A stretch of DNA of 15,312 nucleotides. It comes from JAPSGM01 sp036556985. GTDB lineage: Bacteria; Chloroflexota; Limnocylindria; QHBO01. A program made the position numbers and the translations under genes. The stretch covers positions 1 through 15,312 of the forward strand of contig DATBIK010000114.1 of NCBI GenBank assembly GCA_036556985.1, in the 5' to 3' direction. Position 1 is the stretch's first letter. The number at the start of each line of letters is the position of its first letter. The notes under the pieces are model-generated. The model made no database searches and was not told the origin of the DNA. It saw nothing but the letters and a program-made list of their open reading frames with translations. Positions 1 through 7,506 of this stretch are shown here, one piece after another.

Positions 1-5
1 CAACG

Positions 6-74
6 GTGAGCCCGTGCCGCCGCCCGCCATCCTCGATACCGAGGCACCAGCGCGGGATGGGACGCCGGGCTCAC
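6..74 (+). promoter_or_regulatory. Structured 5' leader of pnp (long-range stem)
   Basis: A perfect 9-bp inverted repeat, GTGAGCCCG at 6-14 and CGGGCTCAC at 66-74, encloses about 51 nt. Inside it a second hairpin can form between CCTCG (31-35) and CGAGG (40-44). The closed structure ends about 20 nt before the ribosome binding site of pnp. No T-tract follows the stem, so it does not look like an intrinsic terminator. In enterobacteria a pnp leader stem is cut by RNase III and used by PNPase for autocontrol. By analogy this could be a stability or autoregulation element, but that is inference. It could also be the 3' end of an upstream transcription unit lying outside the window. Confidence 0.45.
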
Positions 75-103
75 ACCCGAACATCAATCAACTGGAGGAC
101 TCA

Positions 104-2710
104 GTGGCAATCAAAGTAGAGGCCCCGATCGGTGGCCAGACCTTCTCCCTGGAGGCTGGCAAGCTCGCCGAGCAGGCCGATGGCGCGGTGCTCGTCCGCT
201 ACGGCGACTCCGTGCTGCTGGCGACCGCCGTGTCGGCGGAGCCGCGCGAGGGGATCGACTTCTTCCCCATGACCGTGGACTACGAGGAGCGGATGTACGC
301 CGCCGGCAAGATCCCGGGCGGCTTCATCAAGCGCGAGTCGCGTCCGTCGGAGGCGGCCATCCTGGCCATGCGCCTCACCGACCGGCCGATCCGTCCGCTC
401 TTCCCGAAGGGCTACAAGCAGGAGGTCCAGATCGTCCTGACCGTGCTCAGCGCGGACCAGGAGAACGACCCGGACATCCTCGCCGTGAACGGCGCATCGG
501 CAGCGCTGGCGGTGAGCAGCATCCCGTTCCTGGGCCCGGTGGGCGCGGTGCGGGTCGGCTACATCGACGGCCAGTTCGTCACCAACCCCACCACGAGCCA
601 GCTCGACGAGAGCCAGCTCGACCTCGTCGTGGCCGGCACGCGTGACGCGATCATGATGGTCGAGGCCGGAGCCAAGATCCTGCCCGAGGCAACCATGGCC
701 GACGCCATCGCCTACGGCCAGGCAGAGCTCCAGAAGAGCATCGACCTGCAGGAGAAGCTCGTCGAGGCGGCCGGCAAGCCGAAGAAGCTGCCGTTCCTTC
801 CGCCCCGCGCCGACTCGGTGGCGAAGCTCGGCGCGGCGCTCGCCTCCGGCAACGACTTCGTCGTACTCGACCTCGAGACCACCGCCATGAAGCCGGAGAA
901 CGGCTACATCGTGGACATCGCCGCGCTGCGCGTGCGGAACGGCGAGATCGTCGACCGCTTCGAGTCGCTCGTGAACCCGGGCCGCTCGATCGTCGGCCAC
1001 CAGGTGCACGGGCTCTCCGACGAGGACGTGGCCAACGCGCCGACCGCGGCCGAGGTGCTGCCGCGCTTCGCCGAGTGGGTCGGTGACGCGGCCCTCGTGG
1101 CGCACAACGTCGCCTTCGACGTGCCGTTCATCCTGCGTCACCTGCCGAACGACGTCGGCTGGAAGCCATCGGCCGTGTTCGACACCCTCGAGCTGGCCTA
1201 CCAGCTCTATCCCGATGCCGGCGGCTACAAGCTCGCCGACCTCATGCGCTTCGTGTTCGGGCGCGACCACGGCGCGGCGCACCGCGCCATGCCCGATGCG
1301 GAGGCGACCGCCGAGCTGTTCATCCACCTCACCGATGGGCTGAGCGACCGTCTCGACGCGGTGCGCGCCGACATCTCCGACGAGGTGCGCCGCGGGCGCG
1401 ACAGCTACAACCGCGCCGAGCAGGGGGAGCGACTGGAGGACATCCGCCGCCGTCACGGCATCGGCTCGCCGCTCATGGACGTGCTGACGAAGTCGACGGT
1501 GCGCGAGCTCGTGCTCAGCGAGAACGTGCGCATCGACGGCCGCGACACGACCACGATCCGCCCGATCAGCGTGGAGGTCGGCGTCCTGCCGCGCACCCAC
1601 GGCTCGGGCATCTTCACCCGCGGCCAGACCCAGGCGCTGTCGATCGCCACGCTGGGACCCTCGAGCGACGTGCAGCGGCTCGACACGATCTCCCCGGAGA
1701 CAGAGAAGCGCTACCTGCATCACTACAACATGCCGCCGTACTCGGTGGGCGAGGCGCGCCCGATGCGCGGACCCGGCCGCCGCGAGATCGGCCATGGCGC
1801 GCTCGCCGAGCGGGCGCTGGTGCCGGTGCTGCCGAGCGTCGAGGAGTTCCCGTACGCGATCCGCGTCGTGTCCGAGGTGGTGAGCTCCAACGGCTCGACC
1901 TCGATGGCATCGACCTGCGGCTCGACGCTGGCGCTCATGGACGCCGGTGTCCCGATCAAGGCGCCGGTGGCCGGCGCCGCGATGGGCCTCATCACCGATT
2001 CCGAGACCGGTCGCTACGCGGTCCTCACCGACATCACCGGCAAGGAAGACGCGTACGGCGACATGGACTTCAAGGTGACCGGCACCGCGGAGGGCGTCAC
2101 CGCGCTCCAGATGGACATCAAGGTGGCCGGCATCAGCGACGCGATCCTGCGCGACGCGCTCGAGCAGGCACGCCAGGCCCGCATGCACATCTTGGACAAG
2201 ATGACCGCGGTCATCAGCGCCAGCCGCAGCGAGCTGTCGCCGTACGCGCCGCGCATCACGACGATCAAGATCCCCGTCGACAAGATCCGCGACGTGATCG
2301 GCGCCGGCGGCAAGGTGATCCGCCAGATCGTGGCCGAGACCGGCACCGAGATCAACGTCGAGGACGACGGGACGATCCAGATCGCGTCGGTCTCGGGCGA
2401 CGCCGCCAAGAAGGCGATCGCCTGGATCGAGGGCCTCACCAAGGACGTCGAGGTCGGCAAGGAGTACCTCGGCAAGGTGACCCGGATCATGAACTTCGGC
2501 GCCTTCGTGGAGATCCTGCCCGGCAAGGAGGGGTTGGTCCACATCAGCCAGCTGGCCGACTACCGGGTGCCACGCGTCGAGGACGTGGTGAGCATCGGCG
2601 ACGAGCTCATGGTGGTCGTCACCGAGATCGACCGCATGGGCCGCGTCAACCTCAGCCGTCGCGCTGCGATGGAGCGGCACATGGCGAAGACGGGGGCGGC
2701 GAAGTCCTGA
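104..2710 (+). CDS. pnp: Polyribonucleotide nucleotidyltransferase (PNPase) with an inserted DnaQ-type exonuclease domain
   Basis: PNPase is a trimeric 3'-5' phosphorolytic exoribonuclease of mRNA decay. The GTG at 104 is preferred because GGAGG at 94-98 lies 5 nt upstream and the protein then begins with the usual PNPase N-terminus; an in-frame GTG at 14 lacks this. The protein has 868 residues. The first RNase PH core spans about 1-225. The altered loop FIKRESRPSE stands where FFRR is usual. The helical linker follows, interrupted at about 250-412 by a DEDDh exonuclease: D256/E258, H334 with D339, and H393/D398. The second RNase PH core starts at RIDGR (476-480) and keeps the catalytic aspartates D649 and D655 (GDMDFKV region). 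The KH domain has GAGGK at 733-737 and S1 spans about 785-855. Removing the insert leaves about 705 residues, the normal PNPase length, so this is an insertion and not a replacement. The reading frame is continuous and base composition matches the flanks, which argues against an assembly chimera. PNPase identity is near certain; the substrate of the insert is unknown. Confidence 0.97.
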   Translation: MAIKVEAPIGGQTFSLEAGKLAEQADGAVLVRYGDSVLLATAVSAEPREGIDFFPMTVDYEERMYAAGKIPGGFIKRESRPSEAAILAMRLTDRPIRPLFPKGYKQEVQIVLTVLSADQENDPDILAVNGASAALAVSSIPFLGPVGAVRVGYIDGQFVTNPTTSQLDESQLDLVVAGTRDAIMMVEAGAKILPEATMADAIAYGQAELQKSIDLQEKLVEAAGKPKKLPFLPPRADSVAKLGAALASGNDFVVLDLETTAMKPENGYIVDIAALRVRNGEIVDRFESLVNPGRSIVGHQVHGLSDEDVANAPTAAEVLPRFAEWVGDAALVAHNVAFDVPFILRHLPNDVGWKPSAVFDTLELAYQLYPDAGGYKLADLMRFVFGRDHGAAHRAMPDAEATAELFIHLTDGLSDRLDAVRADISDEVRRGRDSYNRAEQGERLEDIRRRHGIGSPLMDVLTKSTVRELVLSENVRIDGRDTTTIRPISVEVGVLPRTHGSGIFTRGQTQALSIATLGPSSDVQRLDTISPETEKRYLHHYNMPPYSVGEARPMRGPGRREIGHGALAERALVPVLPSVEEFPYAIRVVSEVVSSNGSTSMASTCGSTLALMDAGVPIKAPVAGAAMGLITDSETGRYAVLTDITGKEDAYGDMDFKVTGTAEGVTALQMDIKVAGISDAILRDALEQARQARMHILDKMTAVISASRSELSPYAPRITTIKIPVDKIRDVIGAGGKVIRQIVAETGTEINVEDDGTIQIASVSGDAAKKAIAWIEGLTKDVEVGKEYLGKVTRIMNFGAFVEILPGKEGLVHISQLADYRVPRVEDVVSIGDELMVVVTEIDRMGRVNLSRRAAMERHMAKTGAAKS
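851..1342 (+). other. DEDDh (DnaQ/RNase T superfamily) exonuclease domain inserted within pnp
   Basis: This stretch encodes about 160 residues with the full DEDDh signature. Exo I is VVLDLETT, with metal ligands Asp256 and Glu258. Exo II is VAHNVAFD, with His334, Asn335 and Asp339. Exo III is HRAMPD, with general-base His393 and Asp398. The text between the motifs, such as IVDRFESLVNPGR and HGLSDEDV, is typical of DnaQ epsilon and related stand-alone exonucleases. PNPase linker sequence continues on both sides: KPKK...PP before and a charged helical segment up to RIDGR after. Known members hydrolyse single-stranded DNA or RNA 3' ends with two metal ions. The domain is predicted to be active because no ligand is missing. 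Whether it acts on RNA or DNA cannot be read from the sequence. Confidence 0.93.
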
Positions 2711-2714
2711 CCGA

Positions 2715-2740
2715 TGGCGCCGCCGCCCGCGGCGGCGCTA
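2715..2740 (+). promoter_or_regulatory. Strong GC hairpin between pnp and udg
   Basis: GCGCCGCCG (2717-2725) and CGGCGGCGC (2730-2738) form a perfect 9-bp stem with a 4-nt loop. A G-T and a T-A pair can extend it to 2715-2740. It starts five bases after the pnp stop codon. No T-run follows, so it is not a canonical intrinsic terminator. It is well placed to block 3' exonucleases and so to define or protect the pnp mRNA 3' end, or to attenuate read-through into udg. The possible upstream ATG of udg at 2714 lies at its base, which disfavours that start. Confidence 0.5.
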
Positions 2741-2744
2741 CCCT
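2739..2744 (+). promoter_or_regulatory. Possible leaderless -10 element for udg
   Basis: TACCCT matches the TANNNT -10 consensus and ends 8 nt before the ATG at 2753. Transcription would therefore begin at or within one base of the start codon. No Shine-Dalgarno sequence precedes this ATG; the preceding bases are pyrimidine-rich (CCTCCTCC). No convincing -35 box is seen, and the upstream region is taken up by the hairpin. This suggests a leaderless transcript, but one hexamer match is weak evidence. Confidence 0.35.
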
Positions 2745-2752
2745 CCTCCGGT

Positions 2753-3445
2753 ATGGGCACGGAGGCGCTGCTGGCGGCGGTGGCGGCCGAGGTACGGTCG
2801 TGCACGCGCTGCCCGCTCCATCGCGGCCGGACGCAGGCGGTCCCCGGCGAGGGGAACCCCTTGTCCGACGTGCTGCTCGTGGGCGAGGGGCCCGGCGCCC
2901 GCGAGGACGCCACCGGCCGGCCCTTCGTGGGCCCCGCCGGCCAGCTCCTCTCCGAGCTGCTGCGTTCGGTGGGCTGGGAGCGGGAGGACGTCTTCATCGC
3001 GAACGTGGTGAAGTGCCGCCCGCCCGGCAACCGCGACCCGGAGCCGGAGGAGGTCGCCGCCTGCGCCGGCTACCTCGAACGCCAGGAGCTGGCGCTCGAT
3101 CCGGCGGTCATCGTCACGCTGGGCCGGCACTCCCTGCAACGCTACCTGCCGGGGGAGCGCATCTCGGCAGTCCACGGCCGGCTGCGCCGATCCGGCGGGC
3201 GCTTCATCTTCCCGATGTACCATCCTGCTGCGGCGCTGCACCAGGCCTCGCTGCGGGAGACGCTCTTCGCCGACGTGCGCGGCCTGCCGGCCGCGCTGCT
3301 GACGGCCCGGGAGGCCCTCGAGGCCGAGCGGGCCGCATCGGTCCAGGAGCCGGACAACACCGGGGAGGGTTCGGAGGCGTCGCTGCCGCCCGACGAGCGG
3401 GCGAGGGACGCCGAGCAGCTCTCCCTGTTTGAAGGATCGACATGA
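2753..3445 (+). CDS. udg: Type 4 (4Fe-4S) uracil-DNA glycosylase
   Basis: This enzyme removes uracil from DNA as the first step of base-excision repair. The four cluster cysteines are present with family 4 spacing: C17 and C20 (CTRCPL), C88 (KCRPPGNRDP) and C104. The uracil-pocket motif GEGPGAREDATGRPF begins at about residue 44, and the MYHPAA motif is the C-terminal active-site loop. The ATG at 2753 gives 230 residues and starts just ahead of the first helix. An in-frame ATG at 2714 would add a 13-residue Ala/Pro tail that coincides with a strong hairpin, so it is less likely. After the catalytic domain comes an acidic, disordered tail of about 40 residues ending in EQLSLFEGST. QLSLF matches the beta sliding clamp-binding consensus. 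The stop overlaps the start of the RNase J gene (ATGA), so the two are probably translationally coupled. Family assignment is very secure; the clamp link is inference. Confidence 0.95.
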   Translation: MGTEALLAAVAAEVRSCTRCPLHRGRTQAVPGEGNPLSDVLLVGEGPGAREDATGRPFVGPAGQLLSELLRSVGWEREDVFIANVVKCRPPGNRDPEPEEVAACAGYLERQELALDPAVIVTLGRHSLQRYLPGERISAVHGRLRRSGGRFIFPMYHPAAALHQASLRETLFADVRGLPAALLTAREALEAERAASVQEPDNTGEGSEASLPPDERARDAEQLSLFEGST

Positions 3446-5106
3446 CAGAGACGCTGCGCATCATCCCGCTCGGCGGTGTGGGGGAGGTCGGCAAGAACAT
3501 CACCGCCATCGAGTCTGCGGGCGAGATCCTGGTCGTGGACTGCGGGCTCGCCTTCCCGGAGCCGGAGATGCTGGGCATCGACCTCGTCATCCCGGACGTG
3601 ACCTATCTCGAGGAGAACCGCGACCGGGTGCGGGCCATCGTGCTCACCCACGGCCACGAGGACCACACCGGGGCGCTGCCCTATGTCCTGCCCAAGATTC
3701 CCGGCACCCCCGTCTATGCCAGCCGTTTGACCCGCGGCCTGGTGACCGGCAAGCTGAAGGAGCACAAACTGCTCGACAGCACCCCGCTCGAGCTGCTCGA
3801 GCCTGGGGTCGAGGCGCGGATCGGCGTCTTCGACGTGCTGCCCTTCCGGGTGAACCACTCGATCCCGGACGGGATGGGCTTCGCCATCACCACGCCCGGC
3901 GGCACGCTCGTGCACACCGGCGACTTCAAGTTCGACCACACCCCGCCCGATGGCGTGCGCGCCGACCTGGGGCTCATCGCCGAGATCGGGAACCGCGGGG
4001 TGGACTTCCTGCTCTCCGACTCGACCCGCGCGGAGAAGGACGGCTACACGCTGTCCGAGACGACCGTCGGCGACTCGCTCCACCAGCTCATCGGGGAAGC
4101 GTCGGGCCGGGTCATCGTGGCGACGTTCGCGTCGAACATCGGGAGGGTCCAGCAGGTGCTCGACGCGGCCTGGGCACACGGGCGCAAGATGGTGGCCCTC
4201 GGCCGGAGCATGGAGCAGAACATCTCCATCGCCGTGGAGCTCGGCTACCTCGACCCGCGCGACGGCACCCTGCAGCGCAAGGACGCGCTCCAGAAGCTCC
4301 GTCCCGAGGAGCTGGTCATCATGACCACCGGCTCGCAGGGTGAGCCGATGTCCGGGCTGACCCGGATGAGCAACCGCGACCACCGCAACATCACCATCGA
4401 GCCGGGGGACACGGTCATCGTGTCCGCCTCGCCGATCCCCGGCAACGAGGAGGCCGTGGCGAAGACGATCGACAACCTCTTCAAAGAGGGGGCGATGGTC
4501 CACTACGAGCCGCTCGTGCACTGCCACGTCTCGGGTCACGGGTCGCGCGAGGAGCTGAAGCTCATGCTCGGCCTCGTGAAGCCGCGGAACTTCATCCCGA
4601 TCCACGGCGAATACCGCATGCTCGTGCAGCACGGCCTGCTGGCCGAGGGCGCCGGCGTGCCGGTGAACGGCATCTTCGTGCTGGAGAACGGCCAGGTCGT
4701 GGAGCTTGCCGACGGCAGCGCAAAGCTGGCCGGCAGCGTGGCCGCCGGGGCGGTGCTCGTCGACGGCATCGCCGCCATCGACGGCATCGATGGGGTCGTG
4801 CTGCGCGACCGCCGCATGCTCGCCTCCGACGGGGTCGTCATGGTGGCGCTCACGGTCGACCAGGCCACCGGTCGCCCGTTGTCGGGGCCGGACCTCGTGA
4901 GCCGCGGTTTCCTCCACGACCCCGACGACCCGGTCATGGTCGCCGCCCGCGACCATCTCGCCGATGCCCTGCGCCAGCCGCCGGAGGATGAGCACAGCGC
5001 CGAGGCCGGCTACCTGAAGACGAAGATCCGCGACACGCTCTCGCGCTTCTTCTTCGAGCGCACCAAGCGGCGGCCGATGATCCTGCCGATCGTGCTGGAG
5101 GTGTAG
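3442..5106 (+). CDS. rnj: Ribonuclease J (metallo-beta-lactamase/beta-CASP nuclease)
   Basis: RNase J has 5'-3' exoribonuclease and endonuclease activity in mRNA turnover and rRNA maturation, and replaces RNase E in many lineages. The zinc motif HGHEDH lies at residues 70-75, followed by the TGALPY segment. HTGDFKFDHTP holds further metal ligands. The beta-CASP core contains NISIAVELGYL, and MTTGSQGEPMSGL and HVSGHGSREELKLM follow. The late motif FIPIHGEYRML completes the active site. The 554 residues match the usual RNase J length, including the C-terminal dimerisation domain. GAAGGA at 3431-3436 serves as ribosome binding site inside the end of udg. Sitting two genes after pnp, it places the main 5'-3' and 3'-5' exoribonucleases in one array, in keeping with a degradosome-like partnership known in other bacteria. 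I see nothing unusual in the protein itself. Confidence 0.97.
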   Translation: MTETLRIIPLGGVGEVGKNITAIESAGEILVVDCGLAFPEPEMLGIDLVIPDVTYLEENRDRVRAIVLTHGHEDHTGALPYVLPKIPGTPVYASRLTRGLVTGKLKEHKLLDSTPLELLEPGVEARIGVFDVLPFRVNHSIPDGMGFAITTPGGTLVHTGDFKFDHTPPDGVRADLGLIAEIGNRGVDFLLSDSTRAEKDGYTLSETTVGDSLHQLIGEASGRVIVATFASNIGRVQQVLDAAWAHGRKMVALGRSMEQNISIAVELGYLDPRDGTLQRKDALQKLRPEELVIMTTGSQGEPMSGLTRMSNRDHRNITIEPGDTVIVSASPIPGNEEAVAKTIDNLFKEGAMVHYEPLVHCHVSGHGSREELKLMLGLVKPRNFIPIHGEYRMLVQHGLLAEGAGVPVNGIFVLENGQVVELADGSAKLAGSVAAGAVLVDGIAAIDGIDGVVLRDRRMLASDGVVMVALTVDQATGRPLSGPDLVSRGFLHDPDDPVMVAARDHLADALRQPPEDEHSAEAGYLKTKIRDTLSRFFFERTKRRPMILPIVLEV

Positions 5107-5109
5107 CGC

Positions 5110-7506
5110 GTGGCGAGGCGAAGCAGCTCGCGTCGCCGCACCTCCCGCTCGCGGCGGCGGCGCACGACGACGTTCACGATCCCCGGTCGCCTCGTCCGGG
5201 AGGTGCTCGCGCTGGTGCTCGTCATCCTGGCCGTGGTGAGCGTGATCGCCCTGTTCGCGCCGGACGCCGGCTTCATCGTGGCGCCGTGGGCGCGGGCGCT
5301 GTCCTACCTGCTCGGCTGGGGGATCGCCTTCGCCGCGCCGCTGCTCGCGGGCTTCGCCCTCATGCTGTGGATGAAGTCGATGCAGTCGGAGCGCTGGATG
5401 GCCGCCAGCGGGGCCGTCCTCGTGGCGCTCTCGCTGCTCGGCATGTTCCATCTCGTGGCCGGCGGCGGCCGCCGGCTGGTGGACGATGGCGAGGGCGGCG
5501 GCATCCTGGGCTACGGGGTGAGCACCGTCGCGCGTGGCGCGGTGGGGGATGCCGGCGCCTGGATCGTGCTCGTCATCTTCTTCGTGGTGGGGCTGCTCCT
5601 GTACTTCAACATGACGATCGGCGACCTCGTCGCCGCCTGGCTCCAACGCCGCGAGGAGCGTGCCGAAGAAGTCGAGGCAGAGGCGCGCCGCGCCGCCGCC
5701 CAACGCGGCCGCCGGGCCGAGGTGCCAACCGCCCAGCCGGCCGAGCCGGCCGCCGAGGGTCGCGGGCTGCTGGGAAGGGTTCGCGACGCGCTGGCGCGGG
5801 GGGAGCAGGACGAGCCGCCGCTCATCGTGCGCCGCGCGCGGCCCGAGGCCGCGAACGGCGCCGGCCCTGGCGCCGTGGCAACCGGCCGGGCGATCCCGCG
5901 CGAGCCGGTCGCGGCGCAGGAGCCCGACGGCGACGAAGGTGCGCAGCAGGGCGCCGCGTTCTCCGAGGCAGACCTGGAGTCGACCGAGGAGGCGCATCTC
6001 GCCGAGGTGGGGGAGCACGAGGTTCGCGACGCGGCGCTCGAGGGCACGACCCGGACCTGGGACCTGCCCGACCTCTCGCTGCTCGACGACGCGCCGGCCA
6101 GCAGCGCGGCGCAGCTCGACCTGACAGCCAAGGGCCAGCGCATCCGCGAGACGCTCGCGCACTTCGGCATCGGGGTCAAGGTGGCGCGCATCCAGGAGGG
6201 GCCGGTCGTCACGCAGTACGCGCTCGACGTCGAGCCCGGCATCAAGCTGAGCCGGATCGAGGGGCTGGCCGACAACCTGGCTCTGGCGCTGGCCGCGCGC
6301 AGCATCCGGATCGAGGCGCCCATCCCCGGCGAGCCGTTCGTTGGCATCGAGATCCCGAACAGCGCCTTCGACCTCGTCACGCTGAAGGAGGTGCTCGGCA
6401 GCAAGAACTTCGAGGAGGCTGCCGTCCGCTCGAAGCTCGCCTTCGCCCTCGGCCAGGACGTCGCCGGGCAGCCGTTCAGCGCCGACCTGTCGAAGATGCC
6501 GCACGTGCTCATCGCCGGCGCCACCGGATCGGGCAAGTCGGTGTGCGTGAACGCGATCATCTGCTCGCTGCTCATGCGCGCCACGCCGGCCGAGGTGAAG
6601 CTCATCCTGGTCGACCCCAAGCGCGTGGAGATGGCCCAGTACAAGGGCATCCCGCACCTGCTGACCGAGGTCATCGTCGACACCGAGAAGGCGGTGAACG
6701 CGCTGAAGTGGACGGTCGGCACCATGGAGAGCCGCTACCACGAGTTCGCGCAGCGCGGCGTGCGCAACATCGCCGGCTACAACGAGGCGCTGCGGGCCGG
6801 CGAGCCGAGGATGCCGTACATCGTGGTCGTCATCGACGAGCTGGCCGACCTCATGATGGTCTCCGCCTTCGAGGTGGAGGCCACGATCACGCGCATCGCG
6901 CAGCTCGCGCGCGCGACGGGCATCCACCTGGTGGTTGCCACCCAGCGCCCATCGGTCCAGGTCATCACTGGTCTCATCAAGGCCAACATCCCGTCGCGCA
7001 TCGCGTTCGCCATGACGTCGGGCGTGGACTCGCGCACGATCCTGGACACGACCGGCGCCGAGGACCTGCTCGGGCGCGGCGACATGCTGTACCAGCCGAT
7101 CGACGCGCCGCGCGCGGTCCGGCTGCAGGGCGTGCTCGTCACCGACGACGAGATCAACGAGGTCGCGCGCCACTGGCGCGGGCAGGGCGGTCCGCAGTAT
7201 CGAGCCGAGATCACCGCCCCGAAGCGTGATGGCAAGGGCGGCGGCCGCCCTGGAGAGGGCGACGACGACGACGACGCCGACGCGCTGCTGAGCCAGGCCA
7301 TCGACGTCGTGCGGCGCTCGGACAAGGCGTCCGCCTCGCTCCTCCAGCGACGGCTGCGAATCGGCTATGCCCGCGCGGCGCGGATCCTGGACCAGATGGA
7401 GGACCGCGGGATCGTGGGACCCGCCGACGGCAGCCGCTTCCGCGAGGTCCTCGTCACGCCGGACGGCTGGGGCGGTGACGTGGCGCCCGACGAGGATGAG
7501 CGGTGA
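5110..7506 (+). CDS. ftsK: DNA translocase FtsK/SpoIIIE
   Basis: FtsK pumps double-stranded DNA at the division septum to finish chromosome segregation. The GTG at 5110 has GGAGG at 5097-5101 and lies 3 bp after rnj. The N-terminus is Arg/Ser-rich, then four hydrophobic segments lie at about 30-51, 63-87, 95-117 and 150-173. A variable, charged Ala/Glu/Arg/Pro linker runs to about 335. The motor follows with Walker A GATGSGKS at 470-477 and Walker B VVVIDELADLMM at about 572-583. The sequence ATGIHLVVATQRPSVQVITG is the usual FtsK motif. A run of five Asp residues (7261-7275) forms a hinge before the winged-helix gamma domain (about 722-785), which ends in the typical GPADGSRFREVL. At 798 residues it is a full-length, Gram-positive-like form with a short linker. 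Octameric guide sequences cannot be inferred from here. Confidence 0.97.
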   Translation: MARRSSSRRRTSRSRRRRTTTFTIPGRLVREVLALVLVILAVVSVIALFAPDAGFIVAPWARALSYLLGWGIAFAAPLLAGFALMLWMKSMQSERWMAASGAVLVALSLLGMFHLVAGGGRRLVDDGEGGGILGYGVSTVARGAVGDAGAWIVLVIFFVVGLLLYFNMTIGDLVAAWLQRREERAEEVEAEARRAAAQRGRRAEVPTAQPAEPAAEGRGLLGRVRDALARGEQDEPPLIVRRARPEAANGAGPGAVATGRAIPREPVAAQEPDGDEGAQQGAAFSEADLESTEEAHLAEVGEHEVRDAALEGTTRTWDLPDLSLLDDAPASSAAQLDLTAKGQRIRETLAHFGIGVKVARIQEGPVVTQYALDVEPGIKLSRIEGLADNLALALAARSIRIEAPIPGEPFVGIEIPNSAFDLVTLKEVLGSKNFEEAAVRSKLAFALGQDVAGQPFSADLSKMPHVLIAGATGSGKSVCVNAIICSLLMRATPAEVKLILVDPKRVEMAQYKGIPHLLTEVIVDTEKAVNALKWTVGTMESRYHEFAQRGVRNIAGYNEALRAGEPRMPYIVVVIDELADLMMVSAFEVEATITRIAQLARATGIHLVVATQRPSVQVITGLIKANIPSRIAFAMTSGVDSRTILDTTGAEDLLGRGDMLYQPIDAPRAVRLQGVLVTDDEINEVARHWRGQGGPQYRAEITAPKRDGKGGGRPGEGDDDDDADALLSQAIDVVRRSDKASASLLQRRLRIGYARAARILDQMEDRGIVGPADGSRFREVLVTPDGWGGDVAPDEDER

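Noticed and set aside
14..103. Upstream GTG start for pnp
   Set aside because: It would add 30 non-conserved residues encoded by the structured leader. The GTG at 104 has GGAGG at proper spacing and the standard PNPase N-terminus.
101..2680. 859-codon open frame antisense to pnp
   Set aside because: Its product is rich in His/Asp/Arg/Leu with no recognisable motifs, as expected for the complement of high-GC codons. The sense strand encodes an intact PNPase.
7261..7275. GAC pentamer as a microsatellite or mobile repeat
   Set aside because: It encodes an Asp run in the hinge before the FtsK gamma domain, a position where acidic linkers are common. It is too short to call a repeat element.
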